DNA of 64,000 nt from Fructobacillus papyrifericola (lineage in GTDB: Bacteria > Bacillota > Bacilli > Lactobacillales > Lactobacillaceae). The notes beneath the pieces were generated by a model. The model saw only the letters and a program-made list of their open reading frames with translations. It searched no databases and had not been told where the DNA came from. Both the position numbers and the translations under genes were made by a program. This document shows positions 1-8,641 of this stretch, piece after piece; position 1 is the stretch's first letter; the number at the start of each line of letters is the position of its first letter. The stretch lies in assembly GCF_018437235.1 (NCBI RefSeq), contig NZ_JAAMFJ010000002.1, positions 124,001 to 188,000 of the forward strand, given 5' to 3'.

Positions 1-50
1 CGCTTAATCAAATCATCAAAACCATCAAATTTTACTTCAAAGTCTGCCAC
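1..50 (-). CDS. HK97 gp10-like head-completion protein (N-terminal fragment)
   Basis: Only the first 16 codons are inside the window, from a GTG start at 50; the gene runs off the left edge. The visible peptide has the acidic/hydrophobic pattern (ADFEVKFDGFDDLIK) typical of the start of HK97 gp10-like proteins, which help join head and tail in siphophages. It overlaps the end of the upstream gene by 14 bases, as expected for tightly packed morphogenesis genes. The position, two genes after the gp6-like connector, fits. Very little sequence is visible, so the family call is tentative. Confidence 0.45.
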   Translation of the reverse strand, partial: MADFEVKFDGFDDLIK

Positions 51-309
51 GATATTCTACCCCGTAAATAGTTGAAGCACGATCAGTATAGGTACTGTTC
101 TCAATCTTAAAATTATCGCCATCAATTACCATGTACCCTGAACGCACATTCACCTTGTTTTGGAATCGAACCGCAATCCGTCCCTGTTTGAATGAGCCAA
201 ACACTAGATTCTGAGCTTTAACGCCCATACTCGTGACATTTACTGGGTACACTTCTGTCTGCTTGACTAACTTGTCATCAATGAACTGTAATCGCTTGTT
301 ATACCGCAT
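37..309 (-). CDS. Putative phage head-closure (stopper) protein
   Basis: A 90-residue protein starting at the ATG at 309, just after the stop of the gp6-like connector gene. An open frame extends further upstream, but that part lies inside the connector gene and is not a credible start. The protein is beta-rich and basic, with no clear motif. Its size and its place between the connector and the gp10-like gene match the head-closure proteins that seal the portal after DNA packaging. The function is inferred from order, not from a recognisable domain. Confidence 0.6.
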   Translation of the reverse strand: MRYNKRLQFIDDKLVKQTEVYPVNVTSMGVKAQNLVFGSFKQGRIAVRFQNKVNVRSGYMVIDGDNFKIENSTYTDRASTIYGVEYRGRL

Positions 310-313
310 ATAA

Positions 314-643
314 TCACCACATGATAATCTTTCCACGATTTTGCTCAGACATATAGCGAGAGATTGTTGAGGAATACTCATCAAAGTCACTGCTAGGATA
401 GCTGATTGACTCTCCCTCTTGTGAATACGAAGAATAGCCCTCATTACCCAACCGATTAAATCGAGCCAAAACAACATGCTGAATAATCGGTTCGAGCTTC
501 TTAGGGACTGAATCTTCATCAACTAACATGGCCAATTGTTCGCGAGTCATCGATTCCAATGTAGCAATTACATCATCTTGTAAATTGTCCTTAATGCCCG
601 CCAATGTCTTGACTGTATCAAGGACACTTGGCTTATCAGTCAT
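314..643 (-). CDS. Phage head-tail connector protein (gp6-like)
   Basis: A 109-residue protein directly downstream of the major capsid gene. It resembles the phage connector family (HK97 gp6-like, Phage_connect_1): a helical protein with a short N-terminal segment about VLDTVKTLAGIKD, a helix ending IIQHVVLARFNRLG near residues 50-65 and a Ser/Tyr-rich stretch around residues 67-95. Such proteins form a ring under the portal and start head completion. The capsid gene ends 11 bases away, consistent with one late operon. Confidence 0.75.
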   Translation of the reverse strand: MTDKPSVLDTVKTLAGIKDNLQDDVIATLESMTREQLAMLVDEDSVPKKLEPIIQHVVLARFNRLGNEGYSSYSQEGESISYPSSDFDEYSSTISRYMSEQNRGKIIMW

Positions 644-654
644 TTAAGGCCTCC

Positions 655-1638
655 TTACTTTGATTCAGTAGCTGGCTTTGCCTTAGTGTTAGCCTTTGCG
701 TTCTTGTCATTAGAGTCTGTTCCTTCTCCAGGAACGGCACCAAGAACATCATCACCAGCGGTTACGTTCAGAGTTGCAAACGCATCCTGACGTACTGGCA
801 ATACGGCAACGTCCATTGTCACCTTCATGGCAACCATGTCTTGTTCGTACAAATTGATTGGAGTACCATCAGCGTTCGTCAATGTTGATAATTGAGCTGA
901 CTTGTCCAGTTCAACTTCCAAATTACCTGGCAATCCGTAGTACAAGTAGTCGAAGTTACCAAATACCAAGTCGCCCTTGTTCAATACGCCTTGTTGCGTG
1001 TCAACAACAGGCATTCCGTCCAATGTCTTTGCTGCTGAATCATACAACTTGTCTGGATACAAACCAGCATCCTTTTGAATAGATGTACGCAAGGCTGGGT
1101 TATTCGTCAAAGTTGACAGGAAGGCGTTACCTTGCAATCCCTTGTCATATAGCTTGTTTTCCAAAGCCAAAATGTTGTCATAGTTGATATCGCCAGTCAA
1201 TACTGCGCCATTCGTCTTAGCAGCGTTAGCCAAAGAATCAGCGTAAGGGGTGTTAATTCCCTTGATAACAGCCAAGTCAATTGCCTTGTCCATTTGTTCA
1301 ACGATCAATGGTGTTACTTCTGAGAAGAAGTTAGAGTACGAATAGTTCAAGAATTCCTTAGACACAGGAATAATGACGGCCAACTTCTTTGCTTCCAACT
1401 TTGCTTGCAAAAAAGTAGGCTTTGACGTAGCAATACGCTGTGTTTCGCCAGTCCAGTAAGCGCCACCTACACCAGTCATGAATGAGAACTTCTTAGTCTT
1501 TTGGCCTTGCATTTCAACATTCTTAGCGACTTGCAAGATAGCTGATTGACCCATGATCCGGTCAATAATAGTTGTGGCCACGTCTGATGGAACAGATTGA
1601 GTGGTCATCACGTTGTTCGGGTTAAATTGTTGTACCAT
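655..1638 (-). CDS. Major capsid protein, HK97 fold
   Basis: A 327-residue phage major capsid protein. It opens with an N-arm (FNPNNVMTTQSVPSDVATTI), then a segment rich in Lys/Val (AKLEAKKLAVIIPVSKEFL, residues about 80-100) and a C-terminal domain typical of HK97-fold capsids, ending in a low-complexity Lys/Ala/Thr tail from about residue 300. The start at 1638 has a strong ribosome site (AAAGGAG). No head-maturation protease is encoded between portal and capsid, so assembly probably depends on the separate scaffold gene immediately upstream. The fold is assigned from similarity of pattern and from gene order. Confidence 0.9.
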   Translation of the reverse strand: MVQQFNPNNVMTTQSVPSDVATTIIDRIMGQSAILQVAKNVEMQGQKTKKFSFMTGVGGAYWTGETQRIATSKPTFLQAKLEAKKLAVIIPVSKEFLNYSYSNFFSEVTPLIVEQMDKAIDLAVIKGINTPYADSLANAAKTNGAVLTGDINYDNILALENKLYDKGLQGNAFLSTLTNNPALRTSIQKDAGLYPDKLYDSAAKTLDGMPVVDTQQGVLNKGDLVFGNFDYLYYGLPGNLEVELDKSAQLSTLTNADGTPINLYEQDMVAMKVTMDVAVLPVRQDAFATLNVTAGDDVLGAVPGEGTDSNDKNAKANTKAKPATESK

Positions 1639-1651
1639 GTTTTATTCTCCT

Positions 1652-2203
1652 TTATTTAATTACACGGTTTTTTTGTGCCAATTCAGCAATTGAAACAGCA
1701 CCACTTAGTTTGGTAGATGAAGCACTTGGAGTCTTTTGCTTAGAAAGCTCATCAACTCGCTTGTTAACAGAATCAGCAATCAACTTCTTGAGATAGTTGA
1801 TGTTATTGTTCGTTGTCTCCACATCATCGCTTAGAATCAACGACACCAATTCGTCTTCATTAGGTAGGCCAGCTTCAGCCAATGTAGACTTGGCTTGAAT
1901 TGAATATTCGAGTCGCTTCAATTCCTGCTCACGCTTTGACAATTCCTTATCTCGGTCAGCTTGTTCTGCCTTAATTCGATCAGCTTCTGTCATGCGGGCT
2001 AACTTCTTAGCCTTGTCTTCACGTTCCTTAGCCTCTTCTTCCCACTTACTACGGGCAGTTTCAATCGCCTTTGAAACTTTCTTGTCCATGAAGCTATCGA
2101 GTTCAGATTGAGATTCAAAGCTAATGCCGTCTTTCTTGGTTTCAGCTTGTTTATCTTCGTTCTGCTCTTCTACAACTTCGGTTTGTGAATCTTTGTTTTC
2201 CAT
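1652..2203 (-). CDS. Phage scaffolding protein (DUF4355 type)
   Basis: A 183-residue, highly charged, mostly coiled-coil protein. An acidic N-terminus (residues 1-35) is followed by a long Lys/Glu/Arg-rich helix (about 40-110) and a C-terminal part with SIAELAQKNR. This composition and the location just upstream of the capsid gene match DUF4355 scaffolds of siphophages, which guide capsid assembly and leave the head. The start is set by AGGAG eight bases before the ATG. The ribosome site abuts one copy of a short direct repeat that recurs upstream (see 2215-2320). Confidence 0.85.
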   Translation of the reverse strand: MENKDSQTEVVEEQNEDKQAETKKDGISFESQSELDSFMDKKVSKAIETARSKWEEEAKEREDKAKKLARMTEADRIKAEQADRDKELSKREQELKRLEYSIQAKSTLAEAGLPNEDELVSLILSDDVETTNNNINYLKKLIADSVNKRVDELSKQKTPSASSTKLSGAVSIAELAQKNRVIK

Positions 2204-2214
2204 TTCTTACTCCT

Positions 2215-2320
2215 CCCATACACACCTAATCGACAGCAAAATAAAAAGACCCATACACGACTCACAGAGCCCCATACACGTCTTTAAATTCTTGTTACTA
2301 TCGAATACTAGTCCGTACAC
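2215..2320 (-). repeat. Short direct repeats before the scaffold gene
   Basis: The 162-base gap between the gp7-like gene and the scaffold gene carries three exact copies of the 9-mer CCCATACAC on the plus strand, at 2215-2223, 2250-2258 and 2271-2279, and a close variant CCGTACAC at 2313-2320. On the transcribed strand this reads GTGTATGGG. The two middle copies lie inside a loose hairpin closed by AAAGAC and GTCTTT. It may be an operator, an RNA processing site or a translation-control element; none can be chosen from sequence alone. Confidence 0.55.
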
Positions 2321-2365
2321 GATAATTGTTATTTGAACAGTTTTAGGACGTATTCAGGTCACGTT

Positions 2366-3277
2366 TTAATCACTTAATGCCGGCATGATCGAACACATGC
2401 AATTGGGATGAAACGGATACATGTTCGTCCCAACTTCTGCTTCTGACAACTTATATGGTCCATCTTTAGCTATGCTAATACACGTCTGGCAAGCTCTTCG
2501 TTCATACACAATGTCATACATGTCAATACCTGACTGTTTGTACGAGTCAGACTGCACTTCACCCTGTACTCTTGAAGTCTCTGTAATTAAAAGACGTCCA
2601 GCTTGGTGTGGCTGCACGTCAAATAAATCTCGAAACTCTTTATTGAATTGGTTTGGGTTTTTACCTTGAAGAATGACCCTGTTCAGCGTATCTGTAAGCT
2701 TTGATTTAAGAGCTTCATTGTTCTTCCAGATGTTTGTACTGTATGAATACGAACCTTTACTAGATAGCGAATATGAAGCATTTACGATACTTGATACGGA
2801 CTGTTCACTATAAGACAGTGACCGGCCTAGAATACTTGCTTGTCGTTTGTACTCCTGTATAGCTTGTTGCTGTAAAAATCGTTCTGCTCTATCAGTATTC
2901 TTCCCGTTAAGTCGGTCAATTTCTAGCTGGATTTCTAATTCTAGCAATTTTAGACGACTAACACGAATCTTCAAGTTATAAAGCTTCAAGTCAGCATTAG
3001 CTTGCGGGGAAAAGTCACGTTCATTAACATACTTCTCCACTTTATCAGTGAGACGAGTGACGTCTTCTTTGTCAGCCAACATCATCGCTTCATCCATCGT
3101 CATGGCGTTACCTTTGGCATAACGTGAATAGTTTCGGACGATGTCATCTTGAATATCTGACAGTGCCTGGTCAAATGAATGCTTCATTACCTTAAGCTCA
3201 TCATTTACTGACTTTTTGATGTCTTCCGCATGATCTAACTCACGTTGTACCCAATACTCCTTATCCTTCTGCGCCAT
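2366..3277 (-). CDS. Minor capsid / head morphogenesis protein (SPP1 gp7-like)
   Basis: A 303-residue protein with a long helical N-terminal region and the characteristic C-terminal block of the SPP1 gp7/Mu gpF-like family: a run around residues 230-250 (ITETSRVQGEVQSDSYKQSG) followed by ERRACQTCISIAKDG and a final HPNCMCSIMP. In SPP1 this protein is a minor head component bound to the portal and affects DNA ejection. It overlaps the 3' end of the portal gene by 17 bases, showing translational coupling. The Cys-Xaa-Xaa-Cys and HPNC residues suggest metal binding, as in the family. Confidence 0.88.
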   Translation of the reverse strand: MAQKDKEYWVQRELDHAEDIKKSVNDELKVMKHSFDQALSDIQDDIVRNYSRYAKGNAMTMDEAMMLADKEDVTRLTDKVEKYVNERDFSPQANADLKLYNLKIRVSRLKLLELEIQLEIDRLNGKNTDRAERFLQQQAIQEYKRQASILGRSLSYSEQSVSSIVNASYSLSSKGSYSYSTNIWKNNEALKSKLTDTLNRVILQGKNPNQFNKEFRDLFDVQPHQAGRLLITETSRVQGEVQSDSYKQSGIDMYDIVYERRACQTCISIAKDGPYKLSEAEVGTNMYPFHPNCMCSIMPALSD

Positions 3278-4763
3278 CGGACGTCACATCCTTGTCTATA
3301 TTCTCATTGTCGAACTTCAAAACATCGTTACCGTCGTTTTTCTGTTTGGCTTCTTGTTCAAGGTTGTTCTCTTCGTTCTGAGCATCAGTGAAGTGTGTTT
3401 GGTCGTACATCGTCTTACGCGACAATGGTACGCCCGCCTGTGTCAGCATTTGGACTTCTTCGCTTACTGCGTATGGCAAGTTCGGTGTAAACGTGATATT
3501 GACTGGCATATAGTTAGACAATCCCCCCTTCAAATTAGAAGTTAATGTGCCTAACAATTCATACCGCCGACCAAGTGACCGTTTGAATGAATTCATTGTC
3601 TGGGCAATGGCCTGCTCAAATCCAAAAATCTTATAACGCATTGCAACACCACTAGCATTTCCACCAAACGATTCATCAGCCAGATTAGGCACGTTCGACA
3701 TCATGAAAATGTCCTTGAACAGCCGTTGCTGATAGTTCTCACTCGCCGTTGAATTAAACTCTGGGTTAATGTACTTGGCATCAATACTAGTACTGTTACC
3801 TTCTCTGTCCGTTCCTGACTGCAAGGCCAACACACCATACTGCTTGATATTATTGATAAGCTGGCTCACACCGTCTTTCCCATTTGGTGCCTGGAAGTCA
3901 CCGCTAATGACCAGCAACGAATTAACAACGTCAGTCATGTAGTTTGACGTGTCAGAATTAACGGCATCATAGGCATCAATCAGACTAATCACGTCTTCAT
4001 ACCAACCTGTGCGGTATCGATTGCTTGAATACTCAATGATTGGCACTTGGTTGTAGAAGTGAGGCGTGCTGCCTGTTACCTTCAACGAACCAACAGCCTG
4101 TGTAATGTTAGCGAATGTGACAATCTCATTAGCTGTGTACAAGCTAACACTGTACTGTGTCTGGTTATTATCAAGCGTATCAATTTCAACAAGTCGAATG
4201 GCCGCCAACGGATTGCGCTCAATCGTGTTGTCATAGATAACAAAAGTTTCGAATACATTAGATAACTTAACCTTGTTGTTCGAGTTTTCATCACGATATT
4301 GCAATTCATATGCTCGGCCATACTTAGCCACGTCATACATCAGCTCATTATCAAGTGTCGCTACATCGTTGTATTGATTGAACGTATCGATTAATTCCTG
4401 TTCGCTGTCATCGCCAACGGTGTATTTAACTGGAACAGATGTCGTATACCCAGCCACGAACTGTGCAATAATCTTGCCGAAATTGTGCGCCCTACGATAA
4501 TCAGCCTTATTCTCTTCCTGGCGCTTAGGTCGGCTATAAATTGTTGAATTAAGTCCTTTTGAGTACTCATCTAGTACTTGCAACCGTGGAACTTGGTAAT
4601 CTAAAAAATGCTTGATAATTTTACCAAGCATCAGATAGTTATTATTAGTTAGGTCGTCTAATGAACTGACCAGATAATTGATATTACTTGCCGTATCGAA
4701 CGGGAATGACTCACCGTTCATAATCGACTTAATATCTCTCTCAAAATTATTAACTACTGCCAT
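3261..4763 (-). CDS. Portal protein, SPP1 gp6-type
   Basis: A 500-residue portal protein. It contains the family signatures near the N-terminus (FLDYQVPRLQVLDEYSKG, then NFGKIIAQFVAGYTTSVPV around residues 80-100) and a central helical domain with a methionine-rich segment (FKDIFMMSNVPNLADE, about 345-360). Portal dodecamers form the DNA channel of the head and dock the terminase. The start overlaps the terL stop (ATGTAA), and the acidic C-terminus overlaps the gp7-like gene, so terL, portal and gp7 are one packed unit. Confidence 0.92.
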   Translation of the reverse strand: MAVVNNFERDIKSIMNGESFPFDTASNINYLVSSLDDLTNNNYLMLGKIIKHFLDYQVPRLQVLDEYSKGLNSTIYSRPKRQEENKADYRRAHNFGKIIAQFVAGYTTSVPVKYTVGDDSEQELIDTFNQYNDVATLDNELMYDVAKYGRAYELQYRDENSNNKVKLSNVFETFVIYDNTIERNPLAAIRLVEIDTLDNNQTQYSVSLYTANEIVTFANITQAVGSLKVTGSTPHFYNQVPIIEYSSNRYRTGWYEDVISLIDAYDAVNSDTSNYMTDVVNSLLVISGDFQAPNGKDGVSQLINNIKQYGVLALQSGTDREGNSTSIDAKYINPEFNSTASENYQQRLFKDIFMMSNVPNLADESFGGNASGVAMRYKIFGFEQAIAQTMNSFKRSLGRRYELLGTLTSNLKGGLSNYMPVNITFTPNLPYAVSEEVQMLTQAGVPLSRKTMYDQTHFTDAQNEENNLEQEAKQKNDGNDVLKFDNENIDKDVTSDGAEG

Positions 4764-5998
4764 TACATATATCCTTTCAGCTTAGCCAAGTCAGAAATGT
4801 CCATTGTGTTCTGATCCATGGCCAGCTTATCGTTATAAATCACATAGCGGATGGCATCCATCAAGTGGTCATTTTCCTTCACTACGTCGCCATTCTTGCC
4901 CCAAACGTAGCGGTATATTTCACTCCTAAATGTCGGGCAGTCGTCATAGACAACGTTGAACTGATTGTTGTGAATTTTGTCAGCCACCGCTTCGATACCA
5001 TTAGCAACGTTCTTATTTGCCTTAAAGGCCCTGATGCCATTCTGCTTCAGGTCATAGATGTGTTCTGGGTTGGCCGTATCACAATAGAAGATAATATCGC
5101 CAAAGCGTTCTTGAATATCTTTGGCAACGTTGATCCAATGGTCAATCGGCTTCTTGCTATCAACATGCTCTTCCATCAACGTATACTTGCCGTCTTTGAA
5201 TCCAATCACAGCAAAAGCAGTTGGGTGATTGAATCCCCAATCGACACCGACCATAAACCGTTCATAGCTTTGGTCAAACGCCTTATTACGAGTAACAGTC
5301 ATTGTTTCCTTGTTAAATTCAGGATAGACAGCACCTTCTCCGCTGACCCACAATCCCTTGATATAACGGTCATAGAACATGCCAGGTGGAACAGTTGCTT
5401 TGTAATTCTTCTTGTAAGCTTCGTCCAACATTTCGTTGTCGTCGAACTCGAAGTGGTATGCCCGAATGCCATCGTGGCCTGATTTCTCAATGTAGTCTTT
5501 TAACAGCCAATGTTCCGGGTTATCAGGGTTCGTGTCACAGATAACAATGGCACCCTTACCAGAACAACGGGAACGAATTTCATCAAAGACGACCTTATTA
5601 CACAGACTAGCTTCATTGATGTAAGCACCAAATGCCGTCATTCCTCGAATGCGACCAATACCAGAGATTGAACCAGTAGATGTCTGTACGATACGAACAC
5701 CCATTAATTCAAACTCGTTATACTTGTTCATTTGAATGCTAATGCCCATATTCTGTAGTTCGGCAATGATGTTTCGTTGAATGTTGGCCATAGTATAACC
5801 AGCCAGAATGTACTGCGGATTCGTTACACCAACTTCGTCAGCGTTCTTCTTAGCGTTAGCTACCAGCATGAGGAAAAGTAAGTTGTCTAAGAATGTTTTT
5901 CCACTTCGCTTGGCCCCATATAAAATAAGCAATTTCAAATCACCTAATGTACGATTTACCTCGGCAATTACTTGATGTTGTTTAGTTGTTAGTTTCAT
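4763..5998 (-). CDS. terL: Terminase large subunit
   Basis: A 411-residue packaging motor. The ATPase domain has a Walker A motif GAKRSGKT at residues 28-35 and an acidic Walker B-like strand in the [12 protein letters not shown] region. The C-terminal nuclease domain begins with [19 protein letters not shown], where Asp is a probable metal ligand, and ends with the MDAIRYVIY helix typical of PBSX/SPP1-like terminases. It drives DNA into the head with ATP hydrolysis and cuts concatemers. The gene overlaps terS by four bases. Confidence 0.95.
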   Translation of the reverse strand: MKLTTKQHQVIAEVNRTLGDLKLLILYGAKRSGKTFLDNLLFLMLVANAKKNADEVGVTNPQYILAGYTMANIQRNIIAELQNMGISIQMNKYNEFELMGVRIVQTSTGSISGIGRIRGMTAFGAYINEASLCNKVVFDEIRSRCSGKGAIVICDTNPDNPEHWLLKDYIEKSGHDGIRAYHFEFDDNEMLDEAYKKNYKATVPPGMFYDRYIKGLWVSGEGAVYPEFNKETMTVTRNKAFDQSYERFMVGVDWGFNHPTAFAVIGFKDGKYTLMEEHVDSKKPIDHWINVAKDIQERFGDIIFYCDTANPEHIYDLKQNGIRAFKANKNVANGIEAVADKIHNNQFNVVYDDCPTFRSEIYRYVWGKNGDVVKENDHLMDAIRYVIYNDKLAMDQNTMDISDLAKLKGYM

Positions 5999-6831
5999 TC
6001 AACATCTCCTAAACTATCTGCAATACTACGCAGCATGTCATCTTGATTGTCACCGCCACCTTGCAACTCTTTAGCCTTTGCTTCCATCAAGTCTGCTTCA
6101 GCTTTGTTTTTTCGTTGCTTGTTTGTTTCGGTAGAAATCTTACCATCAGCCAATAGATACTCTAGTAACTTGTCACGGGCCTTGTTACGGTCATGAAGCT
6201 CAACAATTGGTCCATCTTTACCAACAGTAATCTTCTTAATAGCCTTAGTATCGACCTTTGACTTATCTTTTAAAGCAACCCAAGACTTGTGTCCTGTTAG
6301 CTCTTTTCCGGTCGCTTCATCGGTATATTGAAACTCATCAGAACCCCAATCGGCATACGTTCCAATATCAGCTTTTGCCTCTTTTGCCATATCATCAACC
6401 AACGAAAAAACGTCTATGTCGAGCTCTGATAATCGAGCCTGACGTAGACGTTTTATTTCGGTTTGAACCTTAGCATTTCTTAGCAATCGCGATCCATTAA
6501 CCATCGCTGTTTCATAATCAACATCATAAGCATTTATATATGCCTGTGTTTGATTGGCAAGTCTTACAACCTCTCTAGCAAAGACTTTTTGCTTGTCAGT
6601 AAGGTCGCTATCTTCCAACTCTTGAATTGCCGAATGCAGCTCTTTTTTGTGTGCACACTTTTTCGTTTTTGTGTGCACACTTTTTTCAACGGGTGCACCC
6701 TCGGATTCTTTATTCCAGTGTCTCGTTTTCCACGACTTAACTGTATTTAAAGTTACTCCGTATTTGTCTGCAATTTCCTTATACTTCATTCCAGCTAAGT
6801 AGTCTTGCTTAGCTTCATCACGTTTTGTCAT
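5995..6831 (-). CDS. terS: Terminase small subunit
   Basis: A 278-residue DNA-recognition subunit of the packaging motor. The N-terminus is a helix-turn-helix ([20 protein letters not shown], about residues 15-34), followed by a basic linker and a terminase_2-like domain from about residue 70 ([20 protein letters not shown]). The long C-terminal helix is rich in Lys, Glu and Ala. It precedes terL with a short overlap. A hairpin with a T-run ends the upstream cassette at 6873-6894, so terS may begin a separate late transcript. Confidence 0.92.
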   Translation of the reverse strand: MTKRDEAKQDYLAGMKYKEIADKYGVTLNTVKSWKTRHWNKESEGAPVEKSVHTKTKKCAHKKELHSAIQELEDSDLTDKQKVFAREVVRLANQTQAYINAYDVDYETAMVNGSRLLRNAKVQTEIKRLRQARLSELDIDVFSLVDDMAKEAKADIGTYADWGSDEFQYTDEATGKELTGHKSWVALKDKSKVDTKAIKKITVGKDGPIVELHDRNKARDKLLEYLLADGKISTETNKQRKNKAEADLMEAKAKELQGGGDNQDDMLRSIADSLGDVE

Positions 6832-6872
6832 GTCATTGGCGCTCCTCCTTTCTTCTTGATATATGTACTAAA

Positions 6873-6894
6873 AAAGACAGCCTAAGCTGCCTTT
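6873..6894 (-). terminator. Terminator after the membrane-protein cassette
   Basis: On the minus strand the stem AAAGGCAGC/GCTGTCTTT (one G-T wobble, loop TTAG region) is followed by TTTTTT. It lies between the DUF2335 gene and terS and separates the cassette from the packaging genes. Confidence 0.65.
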
Positions 6895-6900
6895 AATAAT

Positions 6901-7290
6901 CTAATTATCTTCATTTTCACTTTGTTCATCTTTACCATTGATAAACATACCAACTACTGACAAAAATGTCGTACCACCAAACAAGGTTCCTGCAATAGGA
7001 TGGCCAAAATAAACAAGTGAGAATGTACATCCAATCATGGCCACCGCAACAAATAATGCAGCTCGATTACCGGACTTTCTAGAATGCCAATATTCTTTTT
7101 GTTCTTTCTTTTCTAATGACCTACGGTGATCGGATTCCGCCATAATATCATCAATAATTTTCTCGGCTGACCCAGGAGCAATCTTTTCAAGACGTTCCAA
7201 CTCTTGGGAGTTAGGCAAAGGCCCTAACGATAAGCTCCTTTTTGCCACTCCATTTTCTTCTGTTGCTGATACAAATTGCTTATCGGCCAT
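6901..7290 (-). CDS. DUF2335-like membrane protein
   Basis: A 129-residue protein matching the pattern of DUF2335: an N-terminal segment PLPNSQELERLEKIAPGSAE, then a helix with the HRRSLEKKEQ motif, and two closely spaced C-terminal membrane helices (about residues 72-90 and 96-113), ending in an acidic cytosolic tail. DUF2335 proteins occur in phages and genomic islands and have no settled function. It is the last gene of a four-gene cassette of small membrane proteins that sits between late regulator and terS, a typical place for moron genes. The ribosome site is weak. Confidence 0.7.
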   Translation of the reverse strand: MADKQFVSATEENGVAKRSLSLGPLPNSQELERLEKIAPGSAEKIIDDIMAESDHRRSLEKKEQKEYWHSRKSGNRAALFVAVAMIGCTFSLVYFGHPIAGTLFGGTTFLSVVGMFINGKDEQSENEDN

Positions 7291-7525
7291 AATTTTTAAT
7301 GGTCTTTCTCAAATCTTCGTCAACAGAAACCCAATCACCATAAAGTTTATCATCATCAGACTTAGAAAGGTAACTTTGAGATTTATAATCACTACCGTTT
7401 TTAGCATTAACAATATGGTTATATGGCGACACGACAATACGCATAGTATCCTTAAAAGAACCAGCAAATACTTCAGCTACTTCTTTAGTCACTGATGTGA
7501 ATGCTTGTAAAACTTGTACTAACAT
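7280..7525 (-). CDS. Small cassette protein, 81 residues, unknown
   Basis: The start is the ATG at 7525 because AAAGGAGG lies seven bases upstream; an earlier in-frame ATG at 7564 lacks such a site. The protein has an amphipathic N-terminal half (VLQAFTSVTKEVAEVFAGSF) and a Ser/Asp/Lys-rich C-terminal half without cysteines. No family was recognised. It overlaps the DUF2335 gene by 11 bases, so the two are probably translationally coupled and may act together. Confidence 0.65.
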   Translation of the reverse strand: MLVQVLQAFTSVTKEVAEVFAGSFKDTMRIVVSPYNHIVNAKNGSDYKSQSYLSKSDDDKLYGDWVSVDEDLRKTIKNYGR

Positions 7526-7602
7526 AATATCGCCTCCTTTTAGTCTATGGATAAATTGTATCATTATTTTTATTATCGAACATTAAAACTATTGCCTAAC
7601 AT

Positions 7603-7752
7603 TCACAACGTCACTCCAAACCATAACATCTTAGCACCAATGATCATGATACCAGTTGCTCCGGCAAGCAGTCCGCCTAACAACATATAAGCCACTGCAT
7701 TAGCCATGTGTGCCATTCTCTTAGTAACCTTAAACTTCAAATAATCTTTCAT
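7603..7752 (-). CDS. Small membrane protein, 49 residues
   Basis: A short gene with GGAGG seven bases before its ATG at 7752. The product has a basic N-terminus (MKDYLKFKVTKRM) and one long hydrophobic segment rich in Gly, Ala, Met and Ile (about residues 18-47), suggesting a single-pass or hairpin membrane peptide with the basic end in the cytoplasm. It lies between the HdeD-like gene and the 81-residue gene. Holin-like or toxin-like roles are possible but nothing in the sequence decides. Confidence 0.6.
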   Translation of the reverse strand: MKDYLKFKVTKRMAHMANAVAYMLLGGLLAGATGIMIIGAKMLWFGVTL

Positions 7753-7771
7753 GTTTTCCTCCAAAATAAAA

Positions 7772-7800
7772 ACCGCCGTTAGATTTAACTAACTAGCGGT
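7772..7800 (-). terminator. Terminator after the HdeD-like gene
   Basis: The stem ACCGC-GTTAG pairs with CTAAC-GCGGT around a six-base loop. On the minus strand it is followed by TTTTTATTTT, so it should end transcription coming from the HdeD-like gene. Confidence 0.7.
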
Positions 7801-7823
7801 CACTTATCAATAATTTATTTAGT

Positions 7824-8357
7824 TCACTGGCGGATGGCAGTAAACTGTACAAGCTTAACAATACCAACAACCAACAACATAATTCCGAGGAACTCCCATA
7901 GTAGTAGTCCACCAAAGAATGGACTTACTACCAATGTAATTCCTGCAAGTAAACTGATTAAGGCAGAAATGAACGGCCATACACGGTTACTTCCCAAACG
8001 GTTAATAACGCTCATTTGTACAACACCTTCAATGACCCAAGTCAAACCAGTAAACACTCCTACTACGATGAACAACGACAAGGTGGCCGTTTCAATATCA
8101 ATAAAGATAAACAGACCAGCTACCATGTAAAGGATAGACATGATAATACCAATAATACGGTTGGCGTTACCCTGATCAGTATTACGGGCGGAAACCAAAA
8201 ACTTTGATACCCCAATTGCGAAAAAGGCAAATCCAATCATGCCTGCAACAAAACTGGCACTTTTTTCAGGCCAAATTGTGATCAGCGCCCCAATAACTGT
8301 CGAAATCAATCCATCAATTCCAATTGTGCGTCGAACTCGTGATGTAAATGCATCCAT
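7824..8357 (-). CDS. HdeD-family (DUF308) membrane protein
   Basis: A 177-residue integral membrane protein with about six hydrophobic helices arranged as three pairs, the repeat pattern of HdeD/DUF308 proteins. Recognisable segments are IGALITIWPEKSA near the first pair and GLTWVIEGVVQM in the middle. HdeD is linked to acid resistance in enterobacteria; in Gram-positive bacteria the role is unknown. It has its own promoter (8395-8424) and terminator (7772-7800), independent of the phage late genes, which marks it as a moron probably expressed in the lysogen. A benefit to the host under acid stress is an inference. Confidence 0.82.
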   Translation of the reverse strand: MDAFTSRVRRTIGIDGLISTVIGALITIWPEKSASFVAGMIGFAFFAIGVSKFLVSARNTDQGNANRIIGIIMSILYMVAGLFIFIDIETATLSLFIVVGVFTGLTWVIEGVVQMSVINRLGSNRVWPFISALISLLAGITLVVSPFFGGLLLWEFLGIMLLVVGIVKLVQFTAIRQ

Positions 8358-8394
8358 CTCAACATCTCCTAACTAATAAATTTTATTCATTTCA

Positions 8395-8424
8395 ATTATA
8401 TATCAAATATTAATTTATTGTCAT
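8395..8424 (-). promoter_or_regulatory. Promoter of the HdeD-like gene
   Basis: Minus-strand -35 ATGACA (8419-8424) and perfect -10 TATAAT (8395-8400), 18 bases apart, about 38 bases before the ATG. The surroundings are very AT-rich. Confidence 0.65.
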
Positions 8425-8546
8425 TTAATGTCAAAAATGACCATTTCCAAAATGGAAACAGTCATATGTACCGCAACCATAACCGCCAGGAAATGGTCAC
8501 ATTTGCTCGCTCTTAGTTGACACATCAACTAGTCATCGCAAGCTAA

Positions 8547-8641
8547 GAACAACACGGGAATCGCACCCGTAACGATATTTCTAACCGTGGCGTTGATTTA
8601 ACAACCGCTTGCAGGCAACCACGAGCCACTTGGCTTTGTTC
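8547..8641 (-). ncRNA. tRNA-like structured element (possible degenerate tRNA)
   Basis: Read on the minus strand, GAACAAA at the 5' end pairs at six of seven positions with GTTGTTC at the 3' end, like an acceptor stem. Directly before the 3' strand is a T-arm-like hairpin ACGGG-TGCGATT-CCCGT with a seven-base loop close to the tRNA consensus. The middle does not form a normal anticodon arm: it offers GCC-AAGT-GGC, a CGTGG/CCACG stem and GTTG/CAAC with a six-base loop. It may be a decayed class II tRNA, a tRNA mimic, or chance. Confidence 0.4.

Noticed and set aside
2204-2365. Terminator between the gp7-like gene and scaffold
   Set aside because: The AAAGAC/GTCTTT stem has a loop of about 30 bases and would cut the late operon; kept only as a repeat region.
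4865-5482. 205-residue plus-strand frame inside terL
   Set aside because: Antisense to a fully supported terminase gene and shaped by its codon use.
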